NCBI GenBank assembly: GCA_000508305.1 | Contig: CP006977.1 | Coordinates: forward strand, 1,954,621 to 2,018,620 | Direction of reading: 5' to 3' | Length of the DNA stretch: 64,000 nt | Origin: Sulfolobus acidocaldarius SUSAZ | GTDB taxonomy: Archaea; Thermoproteota; Thermoprotei_A; Sulfolobales; Sulfolobaceae | Shown: positions 18,735 to 30,200 of the stretch, piece by piece | How positions within the stretch are numbered: position 1 is the first letter of the stretch | How the letters are laid out: each line of letters begins with the position of its first letter | The notes under the pieces: model-generated | Seen by the model: the letters and a program-made list of their open reading frames with translations, nothing else | The model's database searches: none | Told to the model about the DNA's origin: nothing | Program-made: the position numbers and the translations under genes

Positions 18735-20206
18735 TACGCCTTAGGATTAGGCATCTGATCCATGATATCCCTTACCAATTTCACATATTCCCTCTTCCTA
18801 TCCTTAAACACCTCAGTGTACATCTGAGCCCATCTTATTGTAGGATCTCCTCTACTAAACCTATCATATTGTTCATATCTCATACCACTCTCAGAGCCGA
18901 TAACATCCCACAATAAATTGAATAGCTTTACCCTTTCAAGAGCTGGTAGACCCTTAGACGCAAGGTATTTCTCCAGCATTGCCCTTTCCTCAGGGTTCTC
19001 AAAATCCCTTATACCTGCGGGTATGGGTATAGATGAACCAGCTGAAATAAGCCTAAGGATTTCGTCAACTCTAGGTAAAGCCCTCATGTTGAAATGACTA
19101 GCTGTGATGGAGATATAAGGATTGGGTCTATATATGTTTGGTAAGTATTCTCCGTTTTCCTCAGCTGCTATCAGTGCTGCCTCATTCAAAGTGAGATAAA
19201 TCAGTATTTCTCCCAACTTTTCTTGAACATTAATGAAGTTATTAATACCAACTGACTCTGCAATAGTCATGGCTAATCCAGCGTAGAACTTCAGTCTAGA
19301 GTAGTGTTGAATCGCGAAATGCCAATTAAACCATGTCCTTAGTTGAACAGTGTGCCACATAAACCCTTCAATTTCTTCTGGCTTCTTGTAAAATATTATC
19401 CTATCCCATGGAACTAGAACATTATCTAAAACCAGTATTGCATCAGATTCCTCAAATCGTGAAGATATTGGGTACTCAAATTCTCCTAGATTCTCCCTGG
19501 GATAGAAGCCTCTCCTTGTTATGAATTTTACACCCTTTGAATTTGCAGGTATGGAGAAAAATATAGCATACCTAGGATCACTATCTCTCCTTATGTTAGG
19601 CAAATACCATAGCATTTCAGCATAAGGTCCTGCAGTACATATCATCGCTGCACCTCTAACTATCACTCCCTCATTAGTCTCTTTGACAACACCGATCTGA
19701 ATATATGGATCCTCCCACTGAGATGGTGGTCTTGATCTGTCATACATTGGGGCTACAATAGCGTGAGTATAGAATAGGTCTTTCTTAGTGGCTTCTTTAT
19801 ATATATTTATCACATTCTCCATTATTTTACTTCCAAATACTTTCCCAAAGTAATCCTCTGCATGTGCATAAAATACCATACTCCATATATTGAGATAGTC
19901 TGGGCTCCTTCCGAAAAAGCCATAGTAGTTGTCATAAATCCTGTTTAAACCTACCCTCATTTTCTTCAGGTCTTCTTTTGACCTGGGTCGGAAGAAAGAT
20001 ATACTTGTGTCTTCACCGACATCTCTGTTGTAGATTCTTAAGGCGTCATCTTCCCAATGTAGATCATAGTATTTGGCTACTGTCTTAATAGGTATTTTAA
20101 ATGCGTGATGGTTTACTATGTCTTCAACTTTTTCACCATTATAGTAAACTTCTCCGTGATTTCCTTCCTTCAGACTTTTAATATATTCTTCTCCCCTTCT
20201 AATCAT
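18734..20206 (-). CDS. hpaB: 4-hydroxyphenylacetate 3-monooxygenase, oxygenase component (HpaB type)
   Basis: About 490 residues, the usual length of HpaB/PheA flavin-dependent hydroxylases of the acyl-CoA-dehydrogenase fold. It includes [14 protein letters not shown], a flavin-binding stretch ([20 protein letters not shown]) and [17 protein letters not shown]. It uses reduced FAD and O2 to hydroxylate a phenol next to the hydroxyl, giving a catechol. No HpaC-type flavin reductase is visible in the window. An ATG at 20206 is preferred, with GGGGGTGG five bases before it; a GTG at 20215 is possible. It overlaps the upstream dioxygenase gene and the downstream FAH gene. Confidence 0.88.
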   Translation of the reverse strand: MIRRGEEYIKSLKEGNHGEVYYNGEKVEDIVNHHAFKIPIKTVAKYYDLHWEDDALRIYNRDVGEDTSISFFRPRSKEDLKKMRVGLNRIYDNYYGFFGRSPDYLNIWSMVFYAHAEDYFGKVFGSKIMENVINIYKEATKKDLFYTHAIVAPMYDRSRPPSQWEDPYIQIGVVKETNEGVIVRGAAMICTAGPYAEMLWYLPNIRRDSDPRYAIFFSIPANSKGVKFITRRGFYPRENLGEFEYPISSRFEESDAILVLDNVLVPWDRIIFYKKPEEIEGFMWHTVQLRTWFNWHFAIQHYSRLKFYAGLAMTIAESVGINNFINVQEKLGEILIYLTLNEAALIAAEENGEYLPNIYRPNPYISITASHFNMRALPRVDEILRLISAGSSIPIPAGIRDFENPEERAMLEKYLASKGLPALERVKLFNLLWDVIGSESGMRYEQYDRFSRGDPTIRWAQMYTEVFKDRKREYVKLVRDIMDQMPNPKA

Positions 20207-21144
20207 GTATTCCACCCCCTTAAATTACCCGTAAAGGGATCCTCTACGGGAATCCATTCATTTAACCAAGACTCGGGTATAGGTCTCGACCAGTAGTCAC
20301 TCCTATATCTAAATTGTTCATAAGTCCAAACTACTGGTTTCCACTTATCTGGGTCTAAAACTACATAATCACCCGTGAAGAACTCTAGTCTTCCGCCATT
20401 CGGGTCTCTCAGGTAAATGTATACTCCTTGGGTAACACCATGCCTTCCAGGACCTCTCTCTATGTAGTCCCATAGCTCTGCTGAAGCCATTATATCTGCA
20501 GCTCTTATAACGTCCCTTAAATCGTGTACGTAATATGTAAAATGATGAAATCCGGGTGTCTTTTTGGACGATTTTGATATAGCTAGATCATGAGAGTCAC
20601 CAGACTTACTCAGCCACGAGATCATCTTCTTTCCTTCCTTATCTAGAAAAATCTCAGTTTCATAAAATCCCAAACTCTGGTAGAATTTTATTTCGTCCTC
20701 AAAAACATTAGAATCCACCATGAGATTTACGTGAGCTAATCTTATGGGTGAAACTCCCTTATGTATGTGAAACTTCATTCTAATGTCATCAACGTACTCC
20801 ATATTTTCATAGAATACTGTAGGTATTCCACCAATGTCAGAAAAGATTATTGCGTTATCCACTCCTTTTTCCTCAAATTTTCTCGTCTTAAGCCCAGTAG
20901 CCTCAAGCTTTTCCTTAATCTTATCCACGTTTCTTACCCTATAGGCTATATAGGATAACCCAGGTGATTCTGCCCTCTTGAGTACCAAACTATGATGCTG
21001 TCCTTCCTCGTATCCCCTCAGATATATGTAATCACCGTTCTTTTCGGTTTCATGGAAACCTAGTAGATCCCTGTAAAAGAAAAGAGACTTCTCCATATCT
21101 ACTACTCTGACACAAACATGCGATAGTCGGAGTACTTCGCTCAT
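20203..21144 (-). CDS. Extradiol ring-cleavage dioxygenase (HpaD / catechol 2,3-dioxygenase type)
   Basis: Vicinal-oxygen-chelate (glyoxalase) fold in two modules: [24 protein letters not shown] (N) and [25 protein letters not shown] (C). The iron ligands are recognisable as His in LAHVNL, His in GFHHFTYYV, and Glu in RLEFFTGDY near residue 257. It should cleave homoprotocatechuate or catechol next to the hydroxyls. Being first in an operon with HpaB and an FAH enzyme gives a meta-cleavage route: phenol to catechol to ring-opened product. I prefer the ATG at 21144 ([10 protein letters not shown]); an ATG at 21153 adds three residues. Activity is likely because ligands are intact. Confidence 0.88.
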   Translation of the reverse strand: MSEVLRLSHVCVRVVDMEKSLFFYRDLLGFHETEKNGDYIYLRGYEEGQHHSLVLKRAESPGLSYIAYRVRNVDKIKEKLEATGLKTRKFEEKGVDNAIIFSDIGGIPTVFYENMEYVDDIRMKFHIHKGVSPIRLAHVNLMVDSNVFEDEIKFYQSLGFYETEIFLDKEGKKMISWLSKSGDSHDLAISKSSKKTPGFHHFTYYVHDLRDVIRAADIMASAELWDYIERGPGRHGVTQGVYIYLRDPNGGRLEFFTGDYVVLDPDKWKPVVWTYEQFRYRSDYWSRPIPESWLNEWIPVEDPFTGNLRGWNT

Positions 21145-21232
21145 AATATACATTTAGTTAAAAATAAAATAAAATAGGACAATAAAACAAGTTAGAGGAA
21201 TAAGCTAAAAACTATGAAAGACATTCATCCCT

Positions 21233-21865
21233 TTAGGTTAAATGAGTCAAGTAAAACTCAACTAATTTCTTTTCAGCTGACCTCAGGTGGTATAAAAACG
21301 TCACCTTACTTATGTTTAGCCTTTCTGCCAACATATCGGCATTAGCATCCCTGGGGTAGTCTAAATATCCGTATTCGAAGGCGGCTTTCAGTACCCTTAC
21401 CTGCGATGGGGATAGATAAGGAAAGAACATATCGTCTACTTGATCCACTTTTGTCTCAATTAGCTCTCCATGGCTATTAAGTTGATCAATTATCTCATTA
21501 ACTGCAGTACTTGTAGTTATGAAGTCCCATAGCTCTTTCTCTTCCCTAAGCTCATTTCTCAGAAACAACGTCTCATAATCGTATAGTAGACCTGCTATAG
21601 AATTCCTATAAGTGTTAAGGAAATCTACATATATATCGGAATCAAATTGGTTAACTTGTAATATCCTTAATATACCTTTGTCCTTTGCTCTTTTCATCTT
21701 ACTTAACTCGTTTTTCCTTGAGGAAGGAAAAATAACTCTAGCCCTCAAGTAGCCTTTCTCAGGGTAAACATGATAATTAATAGTGTAACCACTGAGGTCA
21801 ACAGATGAAGTCCAACACTTATCATGAGCTATCAAAACTTTAACTCTGTTTAAATGCTTCTTCAT
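21233..21865 (-). CDS. Bat-type HTH_10 transcription regulator
   Basis: 210 residues. An N-terminal sensor region (beta-rich, STSVDLSGYTINYHVYPEKGYLRARVIFP) leads to the C-terminal HTH_10 domain LSPSQVRVLKAAFEYGYLDYPRDANADMLAERLNISKVTFLYHLRSAEKKL. This layout is typical of archaeal bacterio-opsin-activator-like regulators. It lies immediately upstream of the dioxygenase-hydroxylase operon on the same strand (80 nt from its first start), so it is a good candidate to control aromatic degradation in response to a ligand (inference). A TATA-like box is not obvious upstream. Confidence 0.85.
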   Translation of the reverse strand: MKKHLNRVKVLIAHDKCWTSSVDLSGYTINYHVYPEKGYLRARVIFPSSRKNELSKMKRAKDKGILRILQVNQFDSDIYVDFLNTYRNSIAGLLYDYETLFLRNELREEKELWDFITTSTAVNEIIDQLNSHGELIETKVDQVDDMFFPYLSPSQVRVLKAAFEYGYLDYPRDANADMLAERLNISKVTFLYHLRSAEKKLVEFYLTHLT

Positions 21866-21973
21866 TACCTAAATATTCTCGATCTTAATTAAAAACTTAA
21901 TGTATTTAATGGAAAAAGCTTTTTTTATGAGTAAAAAGAAAAATATGTATAATTAGAAATATTTCTTGTCCTC

Positions 21974-22855
21974 TCAAAAGTCTTCATGTAAAGGCTCTTT
22001 CTTCCTTACAAAAGTCCCATTCCTAAGATCATTTAAAGCTTCTAAGATTTGTTCTTCACTATTCATAACAATGGGTCCATACCAATACACAGGCTCATTT
22101 AAAGGTCTACCTGAGATTAATATGAATCTACCATTTCCTGAGAGATCAACCTCGTCTCCCTCCCTATCAAAAATGATTAAGTTTCCAGAGTCAATATATG
22201 GGGTATTTACAGTCCTTATCTTCCCCTCAACGACATAAACTAACACTGTGTAGCCGTTCTTTACAGGTATTTTAACTTCCCCATCCAATAACACGTCTAG
22301 ATATGTTGGGTCAACTGGGCTCTTAACTCTTACAGGACCCTCAATACCCATAAACTTACCTGATAGTATCTGAACCTCTCCGAAGTCAAACCTCTCTTTC
22401 GGTAATTGTTTAACATCTCTGTATACAGGATCTGACATTTTCATATTAGACGGCAAATTCACCCATAATTGTAGACCATACATGTCCTCAGGTTTTTGAT
22501 TATACCTAGCTATTTCCGTACCCTCCAATGGTCTAGGCATTTCCTGATGGAAAATTCCGCTTCCCGCTGTCATCCACTGAGACTGCCCAGGATAAATCAC
22601 ACCTTTATTCCCCTCACTGTCCTGATGTTCCACCTTTCCTTTGTAAAGCAAAGTTACAGTCTCTATACCTCTATGAGGATGCCATGGAAATCCTGCAAGA
22701 TAATCTGAAGGATTAGATGAACCGAAGAAGTCTAGCAACAGAAATGGATCGGTATACTCAACTGTATGCATACCCCCAAATACTCTGTACAACTTTACCC
22801 CAGCACCGTCCATTGTGGACTTTCCTTTTATTAATCCTGAGACTCCTCTTTTCAT
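21974..22855 (-). CDS. Pirin family protein
   Basis: 293 residues of bicupin fold. The metal site is complete: PWHPHRGIETVTLLYKGKVEHQDS with the His-His-His part and SGIFHQEMPR with the later His/Glu. Archaeal and bacterial pirins act as quercetinase-like dioxygenases or redox sensors. It sits between the HTH_10 regulator and a divergent CoA ligase and may belong to the aromatic-compound response, though a housekeeping role is equally possible. The start ATG (MKRGVSGLIKGK) is normal for the family. Confidence 0.87.
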   Translation of the reverse strand: MKRGVSGLIKGKSTMDGAGVKLYRVFGGMHTVEYTDPFLLLDFFGSSNPSDYLAGFPWHPHRGIETVTLLYKGKVEHQDSEGNKGVIYPGQSQWMTAGSGIFHQEMPRPLEGTEIARYNQKPEDMYGLQLWVNLPSNMKMSDPVYRDVKQLPKERFDFGEVQILSGKFMGIEGPVRVKSPVDPTYLDVLLDGEVKIPVKNGYTVLVYVVEGKIRTVNTPYIDSGNLIIFDREGDEVDLSGNGRFILISGRPLNEPVYWYGPIVMNSEEQILEALNDLRNGTFVRKKEPLHEDF

Positions 22856-23027
22856 AATAGATACTTTAACCTTCGTAGAATATAAATTAGATTCAACTTA
22901 ATTATGATTATTTAATGAAGAGAAATCGAGCCATGTTCCGTTAAAGAGAAAGTACTATAACAACCACATAAAGTAAGGAGCTATCCAGAAGTTATATCCA
23001 AATTCAAGTATGACATGAAGGATTTTC

Positions 23028-23074
23028 CTGACTTACTCGCCCATAAATGGTGAGGCTTTCCTCATTTTGTAAAT
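23028..23074 (-). repeat. Palindromic IS200/IS605-type end element, diverged copy
   Basis: Reading on the minus strand: TTAC AAAATGAGGAAAGCC, then a decayed palindrome TCACCATTTATGGGCGA and the right end GTAAGTCAG. Matches the other copies in both termini but the hairpin has mismatches. It is in the 277-bp spacer between pirin and the acyl-CoA synthetase; I see nothing else there. Confidence 0.6.
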
Positions 23075-23131
23075 AAAATATAATTTATTTTATATATGTA
23101 TTACTTTAAATCTAACCCTCTCTAATATAAT

Positions 23132-24955
23132 ATGATGAGCTGGGTTCCAGGCAAAGAATGGATTGAAAAAAGCAATGTTTATCAATACATGATTTCCAGG
23201 AATATTCCTGATTTAGAGAAATTCCATGAGTTCACATATAGTGAGGCTTTTTGGGATGATTTCGTAAAAAACGTATTGAAGTTAAACTTTGAAAAACCAT
23301 ACACGCAAACACTGGACTTAAGTAAAGGTAAACAATGGGCTAAATGGTTTGTCGACGGGAAAATTAATATCACAAATCAACTAGAGGAGACTTCAAAACC
23401 CTTAGTAAGGTGGATGAACGAAAGAGGTGAAAGTAAGACATTAACGTACAATCAAGTATTATATGAATCGAAGGCTGTTTCCTCGTGGCTCAAAAGAAGA
23501 TATAAAAAGGGAGATAGAATTGGCATATATTTACCAATGATACCTGAAATAATTCCCATTTTCTTAGGAATTATCAGGGCAGGAATGATAGTAGTCCCAC
23601 TTTTCTCGGGTTTTGGAAAGGAACCAATAAAAGTGAGACTCGAAGATAGTGAAATGAAAGCCATATTTACTACAGATCTAACTACGAGAAAAGATAAAGA
23701 AATAAACCCGACTGAAAACCTGGAGGACTTTCAAGTAGATAAAATAGTAGTAGAAAGGGGAGGTAAGCCAAAGGTAAACTACATTTCATACGATGAAGTT
23801 AAAAAGACACCTGGTGATGGGTTAGAGAAGACCGCATCTGAGGATCCTCTAATGATAATTTACACCAGTGGTACGACTGGAAAACCTAAAGGCTGCGTTC
23901 ACGTACACATGGGATTTCCAATAAAGGCTGCTGCTGATATCTATTTCCAGTTCGATATGAAGAATGGTGAATTACTTACGTGGATTACTGACCTAGGATG
24001 GATGATGGGTCCGTGGCTAATATTTGGTGGAATACTCTTACGAGGTCAAATAGGTCTATATGAGGGCTATCCAGGATTTGACCAAATTTCACATTTCACT
24101 GAAGACTTTAAACCCGGTATTTTAGGACTCTCAGCAAGCCTTGTTAGATCATTTAAAGGAAGGGAAGGAAAGCTTCAAGTTAGACTTGCTGGAAATACAG
24201 GAGAGCCTATAGATCCAGAGAGCTGGAATTACCTGTATAGGCTTATCGACCATAACCCAATAATCAACTACTCTGGAGGAACAGAAATTTCAGGTGGAAT
24301 ATTGGGAAACTACGTGATAAAGGAAATCAAAGCGTCGTCGTTTAATGGTCCTTCCCCAGGTACAAAAGCTGATGTTTTCGATGAATCTGGAGAGAGAGCA
24401 CCACCGAATACTGAGGGAGAGTTAGTGGTTTTGTCTGTATGGCCAGGGATGACGAGAGGATTTTGGAGAGATGAGAAGAGATATTTGGAAACGTATTGGA
24501 GCAAATGGGACAATGTTTGGGTTCATGGTGACTTGGCTTACTATGATAACCATGGATATTTTTACATCGTAGGCAGGAGCGATGATACAATAAAAGTTTC
24601 GGGAAAAAGAGTAGGTCCTGCTGAAATAGAGTCTGTGATCAATACTCACCAAAAAGTGTTGGAATCAGCCTGTGTTGGGATCCCTGATCCATTGAAAGGG
24701 GAGAAAATAATCTGCTTTACGGTAACTAAGGAAGAGATTAATGAGAACGAGTTGATTAACTTCGCTCAGGATAAACTAGGAAAAGCCTTTTCTCCAGACC
24801 GAATATTTCTTGTCAAGGAACTGCCTAAGACTAGAAATGCAAAGATTATGAGAAGGCTATTGAGGGCTATAATTCTCGATAAGCCACTAGGAGATATATC
24901 GTCATTAGAAAACCCAAGTGCAGTTGAGGAAATCAGAAAAGTAGTTAAAGGCTAA
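23132..24955 (+). CDS. AMP-forming acyl-CoA synthetase (acetyl-/propionyl-CoA synthetase type)
   Basis: 607 residues. Phosphate loop IIYTSGTTGKPKGCVHVHMGF (about 245), the adenine-binding NYSGGTEISGGI, and the C-terminal hinge and catalytic lysine region GRSDDTIKVSGKRVGPAEIES ... KTRNAKIMRR (the acyl-adenylation lysine). It activates a carboxylate as acyl-AMP and then CoA thioester, using ATP. It is in one direction with the PCD-like and OYE-like genes (28 nt and 44 nt spacers), so they may be co-transcribed. The substrate may be short-chain; the length and WITDLGWMMGPW motif resemble acetyl-CoA synthetases. Confidence 0.9.
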   Translation: MMSWVPGKEWIEKSNVYQYMISRNIPDLEKFHEFTYSEAFWDDFVKNVLKLNFEKPYTQTLDLSKGKQWAKWFVDGKINITNQLEETSKPLVRWMNERGESKTLTYNQVLYESKAVSSWLKRRYKKGDRIGIYLPMIPEIIPIFLGIIRAGMIVVPLFSGFGKEPIKVRLEDSEMKAIFTTDLTTRKDKEINPTENLEDFQVDKIVVERGGKPKVNYISYDEVKKTPGDGLEKTASEDPLMIIYTSGTTGKPKGCVHVHMGFPIKAAADIYFQFDMKNGELLTWITDLGWMMGPWLIFGGILLRGQIGLYEGYPGFDQISHFTEDFKPGILGLSASLVRSFKGREGKLQVRLAGNTGEPIDPESWNYLYRLIDHNPIINYSGGTEISGGILGNYVIKEIKASSFNGPSPGTKADVFDESGERAPPNTEGELVVLSVWPGMTRGFWRDEKRYLETYWSKWDNVWVHGDLAYYDNHGYFYIVGRSDDTIKVSGKRVGPAEIESVINTHQKVLESACVGIPDPLKGEKIICFTVTKEEINENELINFAQDKLGKAFSPDRIFLVKELPKTRNAKIMRRLLRAIILDKPLGDISSLENPSAVEEIRKVVKG

Positions 24956-24982
24956 TATATTACACTACCCAATATTTAAAGT

Positions 24983-25258
24983 ATGAAACTAGATGAAAAT
25001 GAAATAAAAAGGAGATTAGGAGAAATCGAAGGATGGAGTTATGAAAATAATAAGCTCAAGAAGACATTCAAGTTTAAGAATTTTTATGAGTCTGTGGAAT
25101 TCGTAAGGAAGATACAACCTATTGCTGATGAAATGGATCATCACCCTGACTTATGTGTATATTATAACAGGGTTGTGCTAGAGCTTTCAACCCATAGTGA
25201 GGGCGGAGTTACTGAAAAAGATTTTGAATTAGCTAAGAAAATAAATAAAATTCATTGA
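24983..25258 (+). CDS. Pterin-4a-carbinolamine dehydratase-like protein
   Basis: 91 residues, full length. The PCD signature is present: ADEMDHHPDLCVYYNRVVLELSTHSEGGVTEKD with His-His-Pro, the later His and the terminal Asp. PCD dehydrates 4a-hydroxytetrahydrobiopterin; in archaea, which use modified pterins, several copies are tied to molybdopterin or unknown roles. No pterin-dependent hydroxylase is visible in the window, so its partner is unknown. It follows the acyl-CoA synthetase by 27 nt. Confidence 0.85.
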   Translation: MKLDENEIKRRLGEIEGWSYENNKLKKTFKFKNFYESVEFVRKIQPIADEMDHHPDLCVYYNRVVLELSTHSEGGVTEKDFELAKKINKIH

Positions 25259-25301
25259 AAAGCGATAATCTTATTTTGTTTGATAACCATCAGAATTTTT
25301 T

Positions 25302-26954
25302 GTGAGACTTTTAGAACCCTTCAAAATAGGAGATGTTGAGTTAAAGAACAGGGTAGTAATGTCACCAATGATAACAAATTTCGGTACACCTGAGGGATAT
25401 CCGACAGAGACTCACATAAGATACTTCGTCAGGAGATCTTCACTTGGACTACTGATAACTGAGTACACATACGTAAATAGAACAGATGCTAGAGGGTCAC
25501 CCAATGAGTTAGGACTATATACAGACGAATTTATTCCTAAATTTGCAAGACTGACAGAGGCAGTTCACAATCATGATACTAAGATATTTGTGCAATTAGT
25601 CCATGTGGGAAGAAAGACTAGGAAAGCCTTAATATGGGGTAATAGTCCAATTGCACCGTCGAACATACCATTAATTGATCCCGTAAGGGAGATGACAAAA
25701 GACGACATAAACAGAGTTATAGATGACTTCGTAAAAGCCGCAGAGAGAGCTGAAAAGAGCGGTTTCGATGGAATAGAGCTACATGGAGCCCATGGATATC
25801 TAATTGCACAATTCCTCTCTCCAGCTACAAATAAAAGAGAAGACGAATACAGGGACGGAGTGAAATTTCTGGAGGAGATAATCAAGGAAGTTAAAAGAGT
25901 AGTCTCAATACCTGTGGGATTAAGGATTTCAGCAACTGAGTTTGATGCTCAAGGATTAAATCCTGAGACTGTTGGAAAAATTGTCAAGAGAGTTGAGAAT
26001 CTTTTAGACTATCTCCACTTGTCCGCAGGAAGAGACGGACCACTAGGGGGCTCATCTTCATTCTACTATAAAGAGCCGAGCTATCTTGAAGAGGCTAAAG
26101 TAATCAGAAATCAGTTTGGAAAAACATTATTGGTTGCCGGTTCAATCCTGACAGTTGATGATGCGGAAAAAGTACTAGAGTTCGCAGATGCAGCAGTATT
26201 AGCTAGACAAATTCTTGCTGATCCAGATTGGCTAATAAAGGTAAAGGATGGTGGAAACATAAGACCTTGTATAAGGTGTAACCAACTATGCAGACTGATG
26301 GCTACAAGAGAAGTGAGATGCGACGTAAACCCTGAACTTGGCTGGGAGCTTGTGGAATTAAGAAAAGGGGAAGGAGAAGTTAACATAGTGGGTGGAGGAG
26401 TTACAGGACTTGAAATGGCTAGGGTTTTAGCGAAAAGAGGTTTTGAGGTTAAACTTTATGAAAAAGATAGCAAATTAGGTGGGCAACTCAATGAATATAA
26501 AGATCCTTACAAGAAAGCCTCCTTCATAAAGCTATTAGAATACTATGAGAAAGAACTAAAGAGGTTAGGGGTAAAAGTTTATCTCAACTCTTACATTAAA
26601 TCCATCGATGAACATACAATATTTGCGGTACCCTCTCAAAGGCAACCGACATATCAAGAATATAAGGGAGAAGTAATATTAGTGGACTCCAATTTATACG
26701 CCTATCAAGACTACATATTTGAGTGGGTAAAGCAGAACGAGGTTTATATCACAAGGAATTTGTTTAAGGGTCTAGATAGAAATCGTGGTTATTTATTGGA
26801 AGAGAAATACAAAGAAATAGGAGTAAGGGAATGGGATAACAGAACTAAGCCAACAGTCCACATCCATGATGTAAGAAATAGTCAACAGTCCATAGGTCAA
26901 TCCATATCTAAAGCATTCTGGTATGCTGTAGAATATGATAACAGTAGAAAGTAA
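25302..26954 (+). CDS. Old-yellow-enzyme / 2,4-dienoyl-CoA reductase-like iron-sulfur flavoprotein
   Basis: 550 residues, start GTG. The N-terminal FMN-binding TIM barrel (about 1-330) has [34 protein letters not shown] and a 4Fe-4S motif CIRCNQLC(11)C at about 323-342. The C-terminal part has an FAD-type [22 protein letters not shown] followed by a nucleotide-binding domain. This is the build of 2,4-dienoyl-CoA reductase (FadH) and related enoate reductases. It could reduce unsaturated acyl-CoA or aromatic-pathway intermediates. The C-terminal domain is somewhat shorter than in bacterial FadH (about 670 residues), so a different electron donor is possible. Confidence 0.87.
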   Translation: MRLLEPFKIGDVELKNRVVMSPMITNFGTPEGYPTETHIRYFVRRSSLGLLITEYTYVNRTDARGSPNELGLYTDEFIPKFARLTEAVHNHDTKIFVQLVHVGRKTRKALIWGNSPIAPSNIPLIDPVREMTKDDINRVIDDFVKAAERAEKSGFDGIELHGAHGYLIAQFLSPATNKREDEYRDGVKFLEEIIKEVKRVVSIPVGLRISATEFDAQGLNPETVGKIVKRVENLLDYLHLSAGRDGPLGGSSSFYYKEPSYLEEAKVIRNQFGKTLLVAGSILTVDDAEKVLEFADAAVLARQILADPDWLIKVKDGGNIRPCIRCNQLCRLMATREVRCDVNPELGWELVELRKGEGEVNIVGGGVTGLEMARVLAKRGFEVKLYEKDSKLGGQLNEYKDPYKKASFIKLLEYYEKELKRLGVKVYLNSYIKSIDEHTIFAVPSQRQPTYQEYKGEVILVDSNLYAYQDYIFEWVKQNEVYITRNLFKGLDRNRGYLLEEKYKEIGVREWDNRTKPTVHIHDVRNSQQSIGQSISKAFWYAVEYDNSRK

Positions 26955-27293
26955 TCTTCTTAACTGGAACTGATATTTTTTACATTCTCTTCTTTAAAAA
27001 ACTGATATTATGAAGCTATAATGAAATTATAAGCCCCAACTTTTAACTTAATTCTAATATTATAAGACAGCGTATGGAGTATTCATAAAATCAAAGCTTA
27101 GTTCACTCTACACTTTCCCGTATTAAGATCAATAGAAAAATATTCCATCTCACATACAACGTATAATTTCTTGAGCCCTCAACTGATTATAGGTAAAAAA
27201 GTAGTAATTTAAAAATAAAAATAAAACTTTTTATTATGGCAAAGGGTTAAGATAACTAATAGTATTTTCGTATAGAGAGAAGAGGCTGGGAAA
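26955..27293. other. Intergenic region without a recognised gene
   Basis: About 340 bp between the reductase and tricorn genes. AT-rich, several stop codons in all frames, no tRNA-like or repeat structure seen. A GAGAAGAGGCTGGG stretch precedes the tricorn start and an AAAATAAAACTTTTTATT stretch near 27220-27238 may hold its promoter. Confidence 0.5.
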
Positions 27294-30200
27294 ATGAAAG
27301 GGTATTACATGTATCCAGATATAAGAAATGATTTTGTGGCTTTTACAACTGATGACGATGTATGGCTTACGTCACTGAAAGACATGAGACCGATTAGAGT
27401 TACAACTGACACTGGTGTTTCCATAAAACCTAAGATTAGCCCAGACGGTAAAAGGATAGCCTTTACCACATTATGGTTAAGGAGCGGAAAGCAAGGTGCT
27501 GATGTATTTATTGTAGAAGACGGTAGGTCCAAAAGGGTGACATATTTCAACAGACCAACCATATGGGTTGCAGGCTGGCTATCAGATAAGGAGATAGTGG
27601 TAATAACAGATTACCATACACCATTTAACGCGTGGACAGAGGCTTACAAAGTAAATGTAAATGATGAGAGTTATGAACCACTTCCCTTTGGAATAGTTTC
27701 AAATATTTCAATAAAAAAAGAGACTATTGTAATAGCCAGAGGATATCAAGATTTACCCTTCTGGAAAGGATACCGAGGAGGAACCAAAGGGGAACTATGG
27801 ATATCCTTTGATGCTGGAGAAACTTTCAAGAAATTTCTCAGCTTAAATGGAATAATTAGCCATCCCATGATATTAAATGATAGAGTCTACTTCTTATCGG
27901 ACCACGAGAGTGTAAGTAACCTTTACTCAGTGGACATGCAGGGAGAGAACTTACTAAAACACACTAACTTCTCAGATTATTACTGTAGAAATGCCAGCTC
28001 AGATGGAAAAAGGATTGTGTTTCAGAGAGCGGGAGATATTTACTTGTTTGACCCACAGACTAATAACACTGTTAAGCTCGAGATCGAGGTATTCACGGAG
28101 AGGAAGAAAAAGAGACCAAAATTTGTTTCAACTATGGAATACTTAACCGATGTAGATGTTAATCAGAATTACATTGGGCTAGTAGTTAGAGGTAAACCTT
28201 TTATCATGAGACCATGGGAAGGTCCTGTACTACAATTAGGTGAAAAGCAGGGGGTAAAATATAGGGAATTGCAGATTCTATCAAATGAAGATATTGCTGT
28301 TGTAGATAGTAATGAAAATAAACTGTTGATTTTATCGAAGGACGGAAATATTAAACAAAAAGTAGAAAAGGATTTTGGTAGAATTGAAAAAATCAAAGCG
28401 TCTCCAGATGGTAAAAAGCTCCTAATATCGAACAACAGGCTAGAATTATGGTTATATGACCTAGAATCAAAAAAGGAAAAACTTATAGATAAAAGTTCTT
28501 ATGGGATAATTCGTGAGTTTGATTGGCACCCTTCAGGTGAGTGGTTTAGCTACGCATTCCCTGAAGGATCCAGAACTCAGTCCATAAAGATAGCTAACGT
28601 ATCAGGAAATACTATAAGAGTGACTAGTCCTTATGCGTTTGACTTTTCACCTTCTTTTGACCCAGATGGAAAATTCCTTTACTTCTTATCTGCTAGAACT
28701 CTAGACCCTAGTTCAGACAAATTTATATTTAACATGAGCTTTCAGCGTGTAATAAAGCCTTACTTAGTAGTTTTAAATAAAGCCTACTCTCCATTTAATC
28801 AACCACTTGACGAAGTAAAGCATGATAAAAATGTTGACCCTGAAGGTATTCAGTATAGGGCAATACCATTCCCTGTAGAAGAGGACAACTATGTAAAAAT
28901 TAGCGGAGCTAAATCAAACAAGGTATTACTGTACTCTCAACCCATAAGAGGGCAACTCAATCCACAAGAGGATACTTTAGGAAAAATTGAGATATTTGAT
29001 ATTGAAACTAAATCAAAAGAGGTCTTTGCAGAGAATGTAAAAAACTTCATTATAACCAAGGATGGTTCGAAGGTTCTATTGGTTTTCAAAGATAGTATTA
29101 GACTCGTTAATGCTACCATAAAGCCAGATTTAAGCACACAGGGAATAAAGGGGGGAGTAGTTGACACAACTAGAATTAAGGTACTTGTAGACCCAGAGAA
29201 GGAATGGAGACAAATGTTATTTGAAACATGGAAATTGATGAAGGAGAACTACTGGAGCGCAGAAAAGTTGCAGGGATGGGACAGTGTTCTAGGCAAGTAC
29301 GAAAAACTTCTAGATAGAGTGAGCACTAGATATGAGCTTTCTGATGTATTAAAAGAAATGCAGGGAGAAACTAAAACCTCTCACTCATATGAGACTCCAT
29401 ATGATTTTGAAACAGCAGAACCATTAGTGATAGGAGGTTTAGGTGCAGAATTTAACTATGATGAACAAAGAGAATGCTTCAAAATATTTAAGATATACTC
29501 TGGTGATCCAACAAATGAAGGAGAAAGAAGTCCATTAAAAGATCCAGGTGTAGAACTAAACGAAGGAGACTGTATCCACAGTATTGATGGGGAAAAGGTA
29601 AGAAGGGGAAGTATAAACTCATATTTCATAAATAAAGATCAAGCTATCCTTGAGGTTCTAACCAATGATGGGAAAAGTAGAACCGTAAGTGTAAGGTTAA
29701 TGAAAGATGAGAAGTATCTAATGTATCGTCATTGGGTGGAGAAAAACAGGGAGTACGTACACAAAGTAAGTGACGGAAAATTAGGATATGTCCATGTACC
29801 TGATATGATGTACCAAGGTTTTGCCGAATTCTTCAGATTGTTTATATCTGAGTTTTATAGGCAGGGTCTGATAGTGGATGTGAGGTTTAACAGAGGTGGA
29901 TTCATTTCAGGTTTAATATTGCAAAGATTATTACTAAGAAGAGAAGGATACGATGTGCCTAGAAATGGCGAACGTATTCCGTTCCCCTATTTGTCCTCTC
30001 CTAAAGTAATAGTAGCTGTGACGAATGAAAACGCAGGCTCTGATGGGGATATATTCTCTTACCTATTCAAAAGGTATAAGATAGGTATGTTAATAGGTAG
30101 AAGAACATGGGGTGGAGTTATAGGAATAAGCCCACGTCATCTATTAGTCGATAAAACAGTTGTTACACAGCCTGAATTTGCTGCAATTTTTGACGAAGTA

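Noticed and set aside
26955-27293. Possible sRNA or small gene before tricorn
   Set aside because: Several CTGA strings but no C box at the right distance and no open frame of useful length.
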